Positions 53,301 through 61,864 of a DNA stretch of 64,000 nt are shown here, piece after piece. Numbering within the stretch: the stretch's first letter is position 1; every line of letters starts with the position of its first letter. A model generated the notes under the pieces. The model saw only the letters and a list, made by a program, of their open reading frames with translations. It was not told the DNA's origin and ran no database searches. A program made the position numbers and the translations under genes. The stretch comes from Rostratula benghalensis (Eukaryota > Chordata > Aves > Charadriiformes > Rostratulidae), in the NCBI GenBank assembly GCA_013399305.1, contig VXAI01000097.1:1301495-1365494 (forward strand). Reading direction: 5' to 3'.

Positions 53301-56300
53301 TTATGACTAACCCTCTTCCCTAACAGTCACCTGGCTTGTTTACTTTTAGCTGCTGCTACCACCAACTCCTCTTCCCCTAAAATTAGCATTGCAAAAGTTT
53401 TAACACATGCAAACCATAGGATGGCACCTGTGCTTACAAAGCACCCTGTAGCACCAGGATCAGAGGGCTGATATCTGCCAAACTGCCTTCCACAGGCAGG
53501 CACGAACAGTAATGGGAAGAAAAACAGAATGTTTACCCCCATAAGGTGTAACCCTAGAAAGATAGTGCCTGTCATTTGTCTTTCAAATGCAGGAGCAGCA
53601 AGCACGTTATTATTTCTTGGTCAGACACAACTAGATTTTGAAATGGAAGCACTAAAACCACTACTAACCTTAGTGTATTGATCTATCTGCCTCAATTCAG
53701 TAGTTACCTTCCCAATCTGAACCTTCAGCTAGCACCAAGGCAATGTTCACACACGTTAAAAACAAGGTTATAGAAATACAGAGTCGTTTTAGAAAGGGAT
53801 GATTCTGATGGCAACAGCTTCTCCATCCACATGCATTTGGAGCTCCAGCAGATGAAGCTCTTCGCACTTTCCCTTCAGCAGGCTTGAATGGGATCCCTCT
53901 GCAGGAACCCACCCTGATGCCACAGTCTCACCAGACCCACTGTGCACATTTTCAGCATTCCTGTAATAAGGGTCAGAAGGAGCCATTAGATTACAGATTA
54001 AGACCACAGACAGGAAAAGTAACTTTAGCCATTCTGGCTGGAAGAGTCAGCTGATCCCTCCCTTGCTTAAGATGTCATTATCCACGATCCCTTCCTCCAC
54101 GTGCCTCATCCTCCTGTCACTCTGCAACTTAAACCCCTCACATTTCCAGCCACATTTTATTTGCGTTTACAGCTAAGCAATTCCTCTCCATCATCACATC
54201 TCCAGATGCTTAGATTATCTCTTGCTGTGCAAGAGATTCATCTGGCATCTTAGAACAAGATGCTTTCCCTTTACAGACAACTGTTTGTCTCCAGTAACTA
54301 TCTGCTCCAGATTTTCTCTGCAGCTTTTAGGAGGCTGCAGTTTGGGGTTCAGGATGTGTTTCACTGAAAACACTGCTCAGCCAAACTGCACCTTTCACTT
54401 GTGCCTCAGAATGGCTGAATGGAGTTTAGAGAAGACTTTGCAGTTTGCTCTTCCTTTAGCCAGGCACTCCCAACTACAAACCCACGCTGACTTATCTGTG
54501 TGTTGTCTATGTGTACATTATAGATAATACATAACTAGGAGGATATCTCTCCTTCTCCTCCTCCACACCTATACAAATAAGAGGTATGGAAGAGGCAAAA
54601 ATAAAGTTGAGATCAGGCTGATAATGATTAGAAACTCAACATGTTTAAAAGAAATTCCGTGTAACTTTAAATTTAAATTTCTCCCACATATTAGCACTTG
54701 CTTTGATTTCTGCACACCTAGCTGGAGGAAACTGAGTAGGAGGAAATGACAAACAGTTTATGTGAAAGTACAGTTCTAGAAAGGTGGCCTTAAGGAATTC
54801 CATTATTAAAAACAGTATGCAAAAACTGCTGAGTGACTATCCTTCTTAAAAAATAAATAATCTATTGCAGCAATAGAATTAAAATTAAAATCAGGCTTTC
54901 TTCCAAGGGCAAATTAAAGGAAACAAACTGCACGTTTCAAGAATGTTTATTTCCTCACCATCAGTTCATTTTTGGAAGGAAAAAAACCCCACTGAATCAA
55001 TTGTAGTACAAAAAAAAAAAAAAAATCAAATAGGAGGAAAAAAAAGAAAAGAATACATGAACTATATCCAAAAAGTGATGTCCTACTTCATTCCAGCTGA
55101 GAAAAATTTTTCACAATGAGGGTGGTGAGACTGGAAAAGGTTGTCCAGAGACGGTTGATGCCCCATCCCTGGAAACATTCAACATCAGGTTGGAGGGGGC
55201 TCTAAGCAACCTCATCTAGCTGGAGATGTTCCCGCCCCTTGCAGAGGGGTTGGACTAGATGACCTTTAAAAGTCCCTTCCAACCCAAACTTTTCTATGAT
55301 TCTGTGCATTTCAACCCAAAATTTTGAAGGGGTGGGTGAATAAGGGATGAGTGCTAATATACTTATTTCTCTATCAATTTGTCATTCTTAATCTTGTTTT
55401 TATGTACAGAGTTGCAAGCAACTTGCCAGGACAAGACCACAATTGCAGCTAAAGCAAACGTAAGGCTTTGGTAAAGAGCTCTTGACATAACATTAATGGC
55501 TGGAGTCACCTGGGACTGACCCACATCACTCACCTGAACTACCCTGTTGGCCTGAAACTCCAACCACCTGCTCAAAGTTTACATGAGCTTTGTTATCCCT
55601 TTTACCCTGGAGTTTGCTACAAAGGTCTGTGCAAAGGAAACAAATTCAGCTAAAAAGTGGTAACAAGGTGGATCTGAAGGTTTTCCAAGTACAGCATGAA
55701 CCTGAAGAGTAAAAATATTCACAAAAGCAAGCGTCTCACATGGTTACTGGAACGACATACTAAGGACTGAAAATGGATTCACCAGCCATGTAAGTGTTTG
55801 GCAACCATATCTTTTTATAGCAAAATACATGCCCTAGTTCAAACCAGAAATCAGATCTGCGAAGTCCTACTGTTTCTGTTATAAAACAGATTACATCAGG
55901 AAATCACAAATGTCCCATCTAGTTTTAAGAACAATTTGATAGCAGCAGCTAAAGCAGTACCTCTTTGGGGATGGAAAGAGTACGTGATAACTCTGTACCA
56001 CACGGTTAAATAAGAATTCAAACAAATCACTGAAACCAACAAGGTGAGTCAAGCAGGCCTTTCAGTTTTCGCTTGCTATTGCAATCATGATACCTCTTCC
56101 AGACACCAGTGGAAGCTGGTAGCAGCTCACTATAAACTCTTGCCCCGTCTCCCTTATCATGGTTCCTCTCATACAAGGAAAAAAAAATAATCAAAGAATC
56201 TTGCCAAATGATAAAAACGTCACAGAAAATTAATTCCAAATCCTTGAGAATATGATGAAGATAAAACACAGGTCTTGCTGTTAGATTATAATCTAGAAAT

Positions 56301-57305
56301 TTAATATAACCTTGCTATTTCTACCTCTTAGAAAATATCTGACAAGCTTCAAACATAAAACCAATCCATATATTAAAACCAATATATTCTGAAGTTCAAA
56401 GTAATCCATTAAAATGACCATTTCGGGAAGCAACTGAACAAGAATTCTCCTTCCTAGAAGTAGAGATCTCTGCAATAAATCAAGTTAACAGAATGCTTGT
56501 CTCCCATTTTTTTCTGTTTCAACTATCCTGTCTTACAAGTCAGCAGCTCAGATCTGCTGAGATAAAATCCCAGAAGTCTTACAGGTGCCCCTAGCCATGA
56601 ATGACAATTTTGTCTCATATATAGGTGTATAGACATATATACACACACACACACAAAACCAAACAAGTAACACTTGAAATCTACAGATACTCTTATCTTT
56701 ATTTCTTATACTATGTACTACTAATTCATATACTGTTAAGATGTGTTTTAGGATTTTAAGACTTATTACTTGTTGAAACAGCTGCCAAGGAAATGCACTC
56801 GTCTGTCCTTCAGAAATCTCTTCCTTCTCACAATTACTACTACTAGACAAAAAAATACCTATTGCAATCACATTAAGGTTAATTCTAAAATAACCTGAAG
56901 ATGTCAACACCAGGACTTCAACTCAGCAGCTTTTGTCATGTAGTGAGGTATGTTCTAAGGAATGCGATGTGGGAAAAAATATCCAAGTGACACAGAAACC
57001 TTGGGAATGCTTTTAAGTTCCTCCTAGAGAAGCATCAGCCCACTTGCTTTCTGCACATCAGCCCACGGGCCATCCGTGCATCAGCCCACCTCAAAATTCT
57101 GATGTCAGCTTCTGCAGTTTAGGGAAGCCTTATTTCAGCAGGCTTAAGCCACTACTTTCCACACAGTGTTAATTTTATACTTACGTAAAAAGTGTTTTTC
57201 CAGTAAGGCTATTTCCAGGTGACCTTTGATCTCATTTAGTCTGTCAGATTCCGTTCTGTTAAAATCCTGGACTCCTGAAGCCATGATGATGGTCCCTGGA
57301 CCAGC
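17249..57305 (-). CDS. GRAMD4: GRAMD4, GRAM domain-containing protein 4 (5'-partial, 17 coding exons)
   Basis: Seventeen exons on the minus strand join in one frame with GT-AG introns: 57185-57305, 44761-44881, 36468-36529, 34404-34536, 33881-33906, 32326-32417, 30648-30739, 29591-29639, 28657-28728, 27280-27323, 27074-27183, 25682-25836, 21587-21734, 21051-21144, 19894-19978, 18351-18419 and 17249-17350. From the in-frame Met at 57284 they encode 517 residues, which matches the length of human GRAMD4 from its equivalent internal Met. Order of parts: coiled coil (about 12-75), linker, hydrophobic segments (about 183-208 and 277-316), GRAM domain (about 385-510). Family knowledge: GRAMD4, also called death-inducing protein, is an E2F1-responsive, membrane-associated pro-apoptotic protein linked to mitochondria. 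GRAM domains are PH-like folds that often bind lipid. No in-frame stop or frameshift is seen, so the gene appears functional. The first coding exon or exons lie outside the recognised sequence. Numbering in the exon entries starts at this Met. Confidence 0.97.
18206..18257. repeat. A/C-rich low-complexity tract (G/T-rich on minus strand)
   Basis: Runs of AAAAC, CCCC and CCC separated by A blocks, with further CCCC at 18279. The minus strand, which is the sense strand of GRAMD4, therefore carries GGGG-TTTTT-GGG-like blocks that could fold into a G-quadruplex in the intron RNA. Confidence 0.6.
18351..18419 (-). CDS. GRAMD4: GRAMD4 visible coding exon 16: GRAM domain
   Basis: The 69-nt, 23-codon exon is phase 0 at both ends, with acceptor CCTTTTTTAG and donor GTAAGT. 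It encodes residues 462-484, starting [20 protein letters not shown]. It could be skipped in frame, but that would remove a GRAM strand. Confidence 0.96.
19894..19978 (-). CDS. GRAMD4: GRAMD4 visible coding exon 15: GRAM domain
   Basis: The 85-nt exon has acceptor CTTTTCAG and donor GTATGT. It encodes residues 433-461. [20 protein letters not shown] completes the GRAM hallmark, followed by a strand ending DITDIQK. It ends in phase 0. Confidence 0.97.
21051..21144 (-). CDS. GRAMD4: GRAMD4 visible coding exon 14: GRAM domain core
   Basis: The 94-nt exon has acceptor TTTTTCAG and donor GTGAGT. It encodes residues 402-433, including [20 protein letters not shown] and [12 protein letters not shown]. 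The G-x-LYVTEN motif is a GRAM hallmark, and the family's next residues (YLCFES) follow on the neighbouring exon. Confidence 0.97.
21587..21734 (-). CDS. GRAMD4: GRAMD4 visible coding exon 13: linker and start of GRAM domain
   Basis: The 148-nt exon has acceptor TTTTTTCTGCAG and donor GTATTA. It encodes residues 353-402: a Ser/Thr-rich linker ([20 protein letters not shown]), then [19 protein letters not shown], the first strand of the GRAM fold. Confidence 0.96.
21735..25681 (-). other. GRAMD4 intron 12 (3.9 kb)
   Basis: Single-copy-looking AT-rich intron with T runs near 24931 and 25255. A short direct repeat (GAATGCTAAAATGG) occurs at about 24859 and 24885. No exon or recognisable transposon seen. 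Confidence 0.75.
25682..25836 (-). CDS. GRAMD4: GRAMD4 visible coding exon 12: end of membrane region
   Basis: The 155-nt exon has acceptor TTTTTTTCAG and donor GTAAGG. It encodes residues 301-352. It opens with [20 protein letters not shown], a hydrophobic hairpin candidate ending in a basic cluster, and continues to [19 protein letters not shown]. It ends in phase 0. The peptide is nearly identical to mammalian GRAMD4. Confidence 0.97.
27074..27183 (-). CDS. GRAMD4: GRAMD4 visible coding exon 11: second hydrophobic segment
   Basis: The 110-nt exon has a T-rich acceptor ending TTTTTCAG and donor GTAAAC. It encodes residues 264-301, beginning [15 protein letters not shown]. It then has a strongly hydrophobic run ([19 protein letters not shown]) that makes a second membrane-segment candidate at about 277-300. 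Confidence 0.96.
27280..27323 (-). CDS. GRAMD4: GRAMD4 visible coding exon 10
   Basis: The 44-nt exon has acceptor TTATGCAG and donor GTAAGT. It encodes [14 protein letters not shown] (residues 250-263) and two bases of Asn264. It is separated from the next exon by an intron of only 96 bp. Confidence 0.95.
28657..28728 (-). CDS. GRAMD4: GRAMD4 visible coding exon 9
   Basis: The 72-nt, 24-codon exon is phase 0 at both ends, with acceptor TTGCCCAAG and donor GTACTG. It encodes residues 226-249, starting [20 protein letters not shown]. It is an amphipathic cytosol-facing helix candidate between membrane segments. Its length is a multiple of 3, so it could be skipped without breaking the frame. 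Confidence 0.95.
29591..29639 (-). CDS. GRAMD4: GRAMD4 visible coding exon 8
   Basis: The 49-nt exon has acceptor AACTTCTAG and donor GTAGGT. It encodes residues 209-225, [17 protein letters not shown] including the shared Arg, which is the conserved stretch just after the first hydrophobic segment. It ends in phase 0. Confidence 0.95.
30648..30739 (-). CDS. GRAMD4: GRAMD4 visible coding exon 7: first hydrophobic segment
   Basis: The 92-nt exon has acceptor TAATCTGCAG and encodes residues 179-209, including [20 protein letters not shown]. Residues 183-208 form a membrane-segment candidate rich in Trp, Phe and Leu. The donor is GTATTT, weaker than most in this gene. The downstream reading is fixed by phase: AG of this exon plus G of the next gives Arg. 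Confidence 0.95.
32326..32417 (-). CDS. GRAMD4: GRAMD4 visible coding exon 6: region before the first membrane segment
   Basis: The 92-nt exon has acceptor CTGTTTAG and donor GTAAGT. It encodes residues 148-178, [20 protein letters not shown] followed by a Ser/Thr/Ala/Ile-rich hydrophobic stretch that ends in phase 0. The sequence is very close to mammalian GRAMD4. Confidence 0.96.
32604..32792 (-). mobile_element. CR1 LINE internal fragment
   Basis: Reads as reverse-complement CR1. The plus strand carries the characteristic series (ATCGATCCAACCTGTC, GATAAAGATACTAAACAGAACTGGCCCC, GGGGAACACCA), here given in pieces. It is an internal, diverged fragment without the 3' tail, lying in sense orientation to GRAMD4 within an intron. 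Confidence 0.8.
33881..33906 (-). CDS. GRAMD4: GRAMD4 visible coding exon 5: 26-nt small exon
   Basis: The exon has a strong acceptor (TATTTTTCAG) and donor (GTAAGT) and encodes only LTENMRRL with shared codons on each side. It is supported by phase: the preceding exon ends AG, giving Arg with the first G here, and the last A joins AG of the next exon to give Lys. The peptide matches the family. Skipping it would shift the frame, because 26 is not divisible by 3. Confidence 0.93.
34404..34536 (-). CDS. GRAMD4: GRAMD4 visible coding exon 4: conserved pre-membrane region
   Basis: The 133-nt exon has acceptor TTTTTTAATAG and donor GTAAAT. It encodes residues 95-139. The first residues (DKRSHTVC) differ from the mammalian linker as I recall it. 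From SRLQKWF onward, through [20 protein letters not shown] and PLSAR, the sequence is almost invariant in the family. The acidic conserved stretch precedes the basic segment that leads into the membrane region. Confidence 0.96.
35104..35140. repeat. (TG)n-type microsatellite, imperfect
   Basis: TGTGTG/CGTGTG alternation followed by a short (CA)n-like ATACACAC stretch. Possibly a variable-length marker. Confidence 0.7.
36468..36529 (-). CDS. GRAMD4: GRAMD4 visible coding exon 3: low-complexity linker
   Basis: The 62-nt exon has acceptor CCTTTGTAG and donor GTAATC. It encodes residues 74-95, beginning [20 protein letters not shown]. The Ala/Gln-rich linker after the coiled coil is the least conserved part of the family, so the call rests on splice phase, position and the conserved RTEE start. 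Confidence 0.92.
42050..42820 (+). mobile_element. Old CR1/L3-like LINE 3' remnant, interrupted
   Basis: The left part has a diverged form of the family's 'contiguous to polymerase C-terminus' text (GAACCCACACTTTGAATACTG). The right part resembles the non-LTR 3' end with GGGATAAACAAATTCACAG and CTGGTCTGACC. The two parts are separated by a younger CR1 tail at about 42174-42288. The element is strongly diverged, so its family name is approximate. Confidence 0.5.
42174..42288 (+). mobile_element. CR1 LINE 3' end (short, truncated)
   Basis: The last about 115 bases of a CR1: CTGCTCTAGGAGGACC, TTGGACTAGATGGTCTCC, CTTCCAACCCC, then ATTCTGTGATTCTGTGTGA at the tail. Typical severe 5' truncation. 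It is antisense to GRAMD4. Confidence 0.9.
43645..44695 (+). mobile_element. CR1 LINE with reverse-transcriptase fragment, internally deleted
   Basis: The 5' part (about 43650-43900) encodes a piece of CR1 reverse transcriptase in one frame ([20 protein letters not shown], then [13 protein letters not shown]). Around 43900 it jumps to sequence that lies much nearer the polymerase C-terminus ([20 protein letters not shown]), so several hundred bases of the standard element are missing. It finishes with the 3' UTR and TTCTATGATTCTATGA tail. It cannot be mobile. It is antisense to GRAMD4 and ends 65 bp from exon 44761-44881. Confidence 0.92.
44761..44881 (-). CDS. GRAMD4: GRAMD4 visible coding exon 2: coiled coil
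   Basis: The 121-nt exon has acceptor TTAATTAACAG and donor GTAAGAG. It encodes residues 34-74, a highly charged Glu/Arg/Leu-rich helix that includes [13 protein letters not shown] and ends in KVNEVLKAR. It continues the coiled coil from the preceding exon and probably mediates protein-protein contacts. A CR1 element ends only 65 bp beyond its donor site. Confidence 0.96.
45541..45575. repeat. (TA)n microsatellite
   Basis: About ten TA units followed by ACACAAATATATG. AT-rich simple repeat. Confidence 0.8.
48290..48560 (+). mobile_element. Possible LTR fragment (unassigned)
   Basis: C/T-rich sequence contains two similar blocks (CCCCCTCTGGGGTGGG and CCCCCCTCTGGGATGA) and then GATCTGTCTAATAAGCTTGC. 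That ending resembles the poly(A)-signal region of retroviral LTRs (AATAAAGCTTGC). No flanking internal retroviral genes are seen. The assignment is inference and needs a repeat-library comparison. Confidence 0.3.
51553..51608. repeat. Tandem duplication, 28-bp unit x2
   Basis: Unit ATGGTGCATCGTGTAAACAT plus CTCTGGGT occurs at 51553-51580 and again at 51581-51608 with one change (CGTG to CATG). Confidence 0.95.
52096..52765 (-). mobile_element. CR1 LINE 3' portion, about 670 bp
   Basis: The plus strand starts with the reverse-complement tail (AATCATAGAATCACAG). It continues through GGAAGGGACCTTGAAAGGTC, AACCTCTCTGGGCAGCC and GGCCCAGAACTGGACACA. On the minus strand a 118-residue open frame (52266-52622) is the polymerase C-terminal remnant ([25 protein letters not shown]), followed by the 3' UTR. 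It is in sense orientation to GRAMD4 and non-autonomous. Confidence 0.95.
55100..55306 (+). mobile_element. CR1 LINE 3' end
   Basis: Contains TTTTTCACAATGAGGGTGGT, CCATCCCTGGAAACATTCAA, TTGGACTAGATGACCTTTAA and the tail TTTCTATGATTCTGTG. 5'-truncated, antisense to GRAMD4. Confidence 0.92.
56620..56656. repeat. TATA/(CA)n microsatellite
   Basis: ATAGACATATATACACACACACACACA: short mixed TA and CA repeat. Confidence 0.75.
57185..57305 (-). CDS. GRAMD4: GRAMD4 visible coding exon 1: coiled-coil start, internal Met
   Basis: The acceptor reads CCTATAG and the donor GTAAGT. The exon is 121 nt: seven codons (AGPGTII), then Met1 at 57284-57282, then residues through Leu33 with one base left over. 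The fragment [20 protein letters not shown] is nearly identical to the human internal region that starts at Met62. The open frame runs to the acceptor, so upstream coding sequence is expected from another exon. The ATG has A at -3 and G at +4, a good Kozak context, and could be an alternative start. The heptad-like leucines begin the coiled coil. Confidence 0.95.
57282..57284 (-). promoter_or_regulatory. GRAMD4: Possible internal translation start of GRAMD4
   Basis: The ATG lies seven codons inside the exon, preceded by ATC and followed by G, so it has A at -3 and G at +4. It would give a 517-residue protein that keeps the coiled coil and everything after it. The open frame upstream of it argues that a longer N-terminus also exists. 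Use of this start is inference. Confidence 0.35.
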
Positions 57306-58386
57306 CTATAGGAAAGCAAGGACACACTGACAGCTCAGAAGCACTTTTTTTCATTATTATTTTTTTTTCCATTTAAATACATTAACTTTCTTCTGGGCCA
57401 GTGAAGAAACAGCCATGTGAGAAAATTGCAAGTATCAACAACTCTGTATGCCTCTTATTCAGCATGAAATCACCACAATAAATGAATGAAAGCTAATCAA
57501 ATGCACAGCATCTCCCACGTGAGTTTACAGAATGCACTTCTGCAGAGCTAAGGGAGTTACAGAAAACAAAGATTTTTAATTTCCTCCCCCCCTTACCAGT
57601 TCTGCTGCATCATCATTTAGCCTTTCTTGTGCTGATTTAAAAGGCATTATTTATACTATCCCTCTCCTCCTCCCACTCAATGAGTGGTCATTGCAACATA
57701 CTTGACATATGAAATTATGAAGCTACCAAAAGTAATACTTTTCTAGATAGTCACACAGTTTTGAAGACACATGTTGTGTGTTTTAATATCCCTTTATGGA
57801 ACGACTGGAGTTTCTCTGCAAGAAAGTACAGCCCAGCCCAGTTACTGCTGAAGGATGTGGTTGGTAGAAGCTCATTCTAGCAGTCTACAAGAGGAGGAAG
57901 CAGGAGACTGCATCTTGACCGATTTACCAGCACCTCAAATGAACTCAGTACTAGAAATACTGCAGGATTCAAGAGTTAAAGTGTGATTTAGTTAAGAACA
58001 GCATTGACAACAGCCACCTCCACGAATGGATTACAGAAAACCCCCAAGCCCATGCAGCAGAAGGCAGGTGGTAAGGTCCTTCTCTCATCATAAAGTGGGC
58101 ATTTTCAGAAAGTGAGAGAAAGTGTGGGTGACAGCATCTCCTGATGTGCGCAATCCTCACCGGGTACAAAATCTGCCGTTGAGAATGACAGCAGCTTCTC
58201 CAACAGCTTACACTCAGAGGAGCTACTGTACAGAAGCCTACATCTACAAAATAATCTCAAGACAAAAGGGGATTTATTTACCCATCCTAAGTTTCCCCAA
58301 CCCTTGTTTGAGCTCTGGAGGCATACAGGAACTGTATTGCTTTCAAAAGTCAGCTTGCATACATTTAACCATGACAATTTAAGTTA

Positions 58387-58409
58387 CATACATATATATA
58401 TATATATAA
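58387..58409. repeat. (TA)n microsatellite
   Basis: ACATATATATATATATATAA-type run of about ten units. Confidence 0.8.
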
Positions 58410-59399
58410 ACTCAACTAATCTACAAGACAGTTAATTAAAAGACATGTTATACATTTTAGGAAAGATGTGCAGAAAGCTCACTGATGGCAAAGTATTTTC
58501 ACTGTTGAGAATGATTTGCACTCTTAAAATAGAACAGTGTGGAGATACCTATTAAACATCTGTTTTCTTTCTTGAGCTAAACAGATGCTGAGTTTAAGCC
58601 TCAGAATTTGCCTGTACAGACAAATTAGCACTCTGTAAGCTTTTACTGCATGGCTTCTACCTGGCACTGAGCCCCCACCTGGGCTTGCTCAGTACAATGC
58701 CAGGCAGAGAAGCTATTTCCATTCCTGAAAGCAGCAGATTTAGACCCACATCACCCTCTGCCAACCCTGCTGGCCTCAATGAGGAGCAGGAGCCATCAGC
58801 TCAGCAGCAGCTTGTGCTGCTTCACATTCTGGAGCCAGGAGGAACCAAGGCACAGCAGAGATGGACAGACCCCACGATAGCCCTCAACGGGGAGCTGCAC
58901 CACATCTTCCTCCTCCTTCCCCTGCTCCAGATGACCCGTCCACACCTGTTTTTAGCCAGGGAGGTGCCACGGCTGAAGAGTGACAGCTATGTGTTTTCAG
59001 AGGAGCACGGGATGGCAATTAACCTCAGTGTTGATTTCTTATCTATAGTATGTCATGTTTACTTACACGACAAGATTTAGTGTTATCACTTGCCAGACAG
59101 TTAGAAAAGCCCTAGGAGGAAGGTGTGGGTGAAGTCAAACAGCAGCACCTTTACAAAATGCTCTACAGACAGGCAAAAGGAAAGCGTTATTAAAATACAG
59201 CAATATCCCCAGGCATTAAATCATGGCTTTCTGTATCTGGTACAAAGGGACAGTCTCTACTCCAAGCACGCAGGAGGTAATACAAAGCTGTCTAAAGAAA
59301 CAGTGCCACTGCTTAAAAATGATAAAGAAATAAAATCATGTGTAGGTCAAAGCAAGCTGCTGTATTCATCAGGAATGTTCCCAGGCTCTGTGCATGTAT

Positions 59400-60290
59400 C
59401 AAGTTTGCTTGGCAAAGTTGGCAGGGGCGCTACGGGGGTGACCTCTGTGAGAAGCTATTAGAACCTTCTGCAGTGTCTGATAGAGCCAGCTCCAAGAAGG
59501 ACCCACCACTGGCCAAGGCTAAGCCCATCAGTGATGGTGGCAGTGCCTCTGGGATAACATATTTAAGAAGGGGAATAAAACCTGCTGGGGAACTGCAGAG
59601 AGAGGAATAAGAATATGTGGAACAACTCAGCAGACACCAAGGTCAGAGAAGAAGAAGGAGGAGGTGCTCCACATGCCATAGCAGAGATTCCCCTGCAGCC
59701 TGTGGTGAAGACTATGGTGAGGCAGGTTGTGCCCTGCAGCCCATGGATGTTAACAGTGCAGCAGACATCCACCCTGCAGCCCATGGAAGACCCTATGCCA
59801 GAGCACATGGATGCCCAAAGGAAGCTGTGACCCTGTGGAGAGCCCATGTTGGAGCAGGCTCCTGGAAATACCTGTGGAGAGAAAAGCCCATCCTGAAGTA
59901 GGTTTGCCAGCAAGGACTTGTGATACCATGGGGGACCCACGCTGGAGCAGTCTGTGCTTGAAGGACTGCATGCTATGGAAAGGGCACACACTAGAGCAGT
60001 TCGTTAAGAACTGTACCCTGTGGAAAGGGCCAATATTGAAGAAGTTTGTGGAGGTCTGTCTCCCATGGGAGGGACCTCATGCTGGAACAGGGGAAGAAGG
60101 GAGGAGGAAGGAGAGGCAGAGACATGTGATGAACCGGCCACAACCCAAGACAATACCTGGTTCCTGCCCAACCAGTCCTTGGTTCCCAATCCTATTCACT
60201 GTGGTGGGGATAGGAACACAGAGACTGAAGTGAGGGAGAAGAGGAAGAAAGGGATAAGCAGATATTCAAGCGTTCATCCTCACTGAAGAC
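59400..60290 (+). mobile_element. Dispersed avian repeat, LTR/ERV-like (degenerate)
   Basis: From memory it resembles a high-copy bird repeat. Features are CATCAGTGATGGTGGCAGTG, ATAACATATTTAAGAAGGGG, an internal series of degenerate units based on CTGCAGCCCATGGA...GAGCAG (about 59690-60090), and GGCAGAGACATGTGATGAAC near the end. No retroviral protein is encoded here. I cannot tell whether it is a solo LTR or an internal piece. Open frames inside it (for example 59811-60233) are by-products of the repeat. Confidence 0.6.
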
Positions 60291-61593
60291 ACTCAAGAGA
60301 TGAGCTACATTTCAGAAAACCATCTAGTGAACCAGCTCCGCTTTTGCTTCTTCAGAGATGTTAAGTCATTAATTAAAGCCCTGGATACCTTGCCTGTGCC
60401 TCCTAGGAAGCAGGAAAAAGGAAAAGGTGTCTAGGATGGGAGATGGAGCGACATGGGTGAGCAGAACTTTTCCTGAAAGTTTCCAAATGTTTTTTTCTGC
60501 TAAAACATTGGATCCAAGACGTCTGACATCAGCTAGTGGGTTAAAAATCAGCAGCTACACATCTCTAAACTACTCCTAAGAGGTTACAATGACCTTCTAC
60601 GATAAAATAAAAAAAAAGGAAAAAAAGGACATCCACTAAGTTAAAGCATAAGGCTGCTTGCTAAGAATACTAGAAGCAAGACAGTCAAATTTTCATGTAA
60701 TAACAAAATGGTTCAAGCATAGTAGTAAGATACAGAGACACGAGTTTGGTGGAAAACAAAGCACACAGTTTCCAAAATTAGTGACACCATAACATATTAA
60801 TGAATACAAGTTAGCAGCGTTCAGAAAACTAAGCATGTCCAGACAGTGATATAGGAGACATTTAAGCAGATGTTTCTTTTGTCCCAGAAGACCTCCCCCT
60901 CCGCCACCAATGCACCTGGCTGCGTCAAGAGGTGTTAACAGGCTAAAAAGCTAAGAAACAAGGTCTACACATTTGCTGGAGGTCAACTGCCTGCTTCTGA
61001 ATTCAAAAAGTACTTCTCTCTGAAGTTAGCATAAGTGACTTAACTCACAAAACAATTATCTTCTATTAATTCCAGCACTAAAATGGGTAATGTTTTTTTC
61101 TTCTGCTGCTTCTGCAGGCTAGTGCTGGGACTCAGGCTGGATTAACTATGCTTTTAACTTCAATTCAGATGTCCTTTCCTGGTTCTGACTCACAGTAAAA
61201 GCCTTGAAGGCTTCCACAGATTTCTGCTTTTTCTTCTGCCTCTCTAGCTTTGACAGTATTTGACACAGGAGCCCTCTTAAAATGTTGGCAATCACTACTG
61301 CTTAGCAAAGACCTCTCACAAGGCTTGGCAGTGCTGAGGAAGCCAGCAAAATGCCAGAGTTGAGCACGGAAAGACAGAGCCAGAGGGGTTAAAGGAAGAT
61401 TTCTGATGATGATAGACTGTCTCTAACCCACCATCAGAGTTCAGAGTTGCTGCTCCCAGCCACATCGAGCTCCGGAACTGAGAAACCACAGCTACCCACA
61501 GATGTGTTTTTCAAGCCAACGGTAGTTCAGGCTTTTTATAACAGCACCTCCCAACCAGAGAGTTTCTCTGCCTTCCCTCCAAAGGGGGCCTGA

Positions 61594-61864
61594 AGTGACA
61601 GAACAAGGGGTAATGGTTTTAAACTGAAGAAAGGCAGATTCAGAGTAGATAGAAGGAAGACATTTTTGGCACTGAGGGTGGTGAAACACTAGTGCAAGCT
61701 GCCCACAGGCGCGGTAAATTTCCCATCCCTGGAAACATTCAAGGTTAGGTTAGACAGGGCTCTGAGCAACCTGATCTAGTTAAAGGTGCCCCTTCTTTTT
61801 GGATGGGGGGTTAGACTAGCTGACCTTTAAAGGTCCCTTCCAACCCAAACTATTCTATCATTCT
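61594..61864 (+). mobile_element. CR1 LINE 3' end
   Basis: Contains AGTGACAGAACAAGGGGTAA, CCATCCCTGGAAACATTCAA, GACCTTTAAAGGTCCCTTCC and the tail ACTATTCTATCATTCTT. 5'-truncated and moderately diverged. Related to the copy at 55100-55306. Confidence 0.92.

Larger units (their letters stand above)
44882..57184 (-). other. GRAMD4 intron 1 of the visible exons (12.3 kb)
   Basis: The largest visible intron. It holds an AT repeat (45547-45560), a possible LTR fragment (about 48290-48560), a GC-richer patch (about 50880-51340), a 28-bp tandem pair (51553-51608), two CR1 copies (52096-52765 and 55100-55306) and a CA repeat (56640-56655). No coding exon recognised. Confidence 0.75.

Noticed and set aside
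58685..59080. 131-codon open frame on the plus strand
   Set aside because: Composition and lack of family resemblance suggest chance. It sits in presumed GRAMD4 intron on the opposite strand.
59811..60233. 140-codon open frame with Cys/Trp-Gly repeats
   Set aside because: Lies wholly inside a degenerate dispersed repeat. The apparent peptide repeats are translations of the DNA repeat units.
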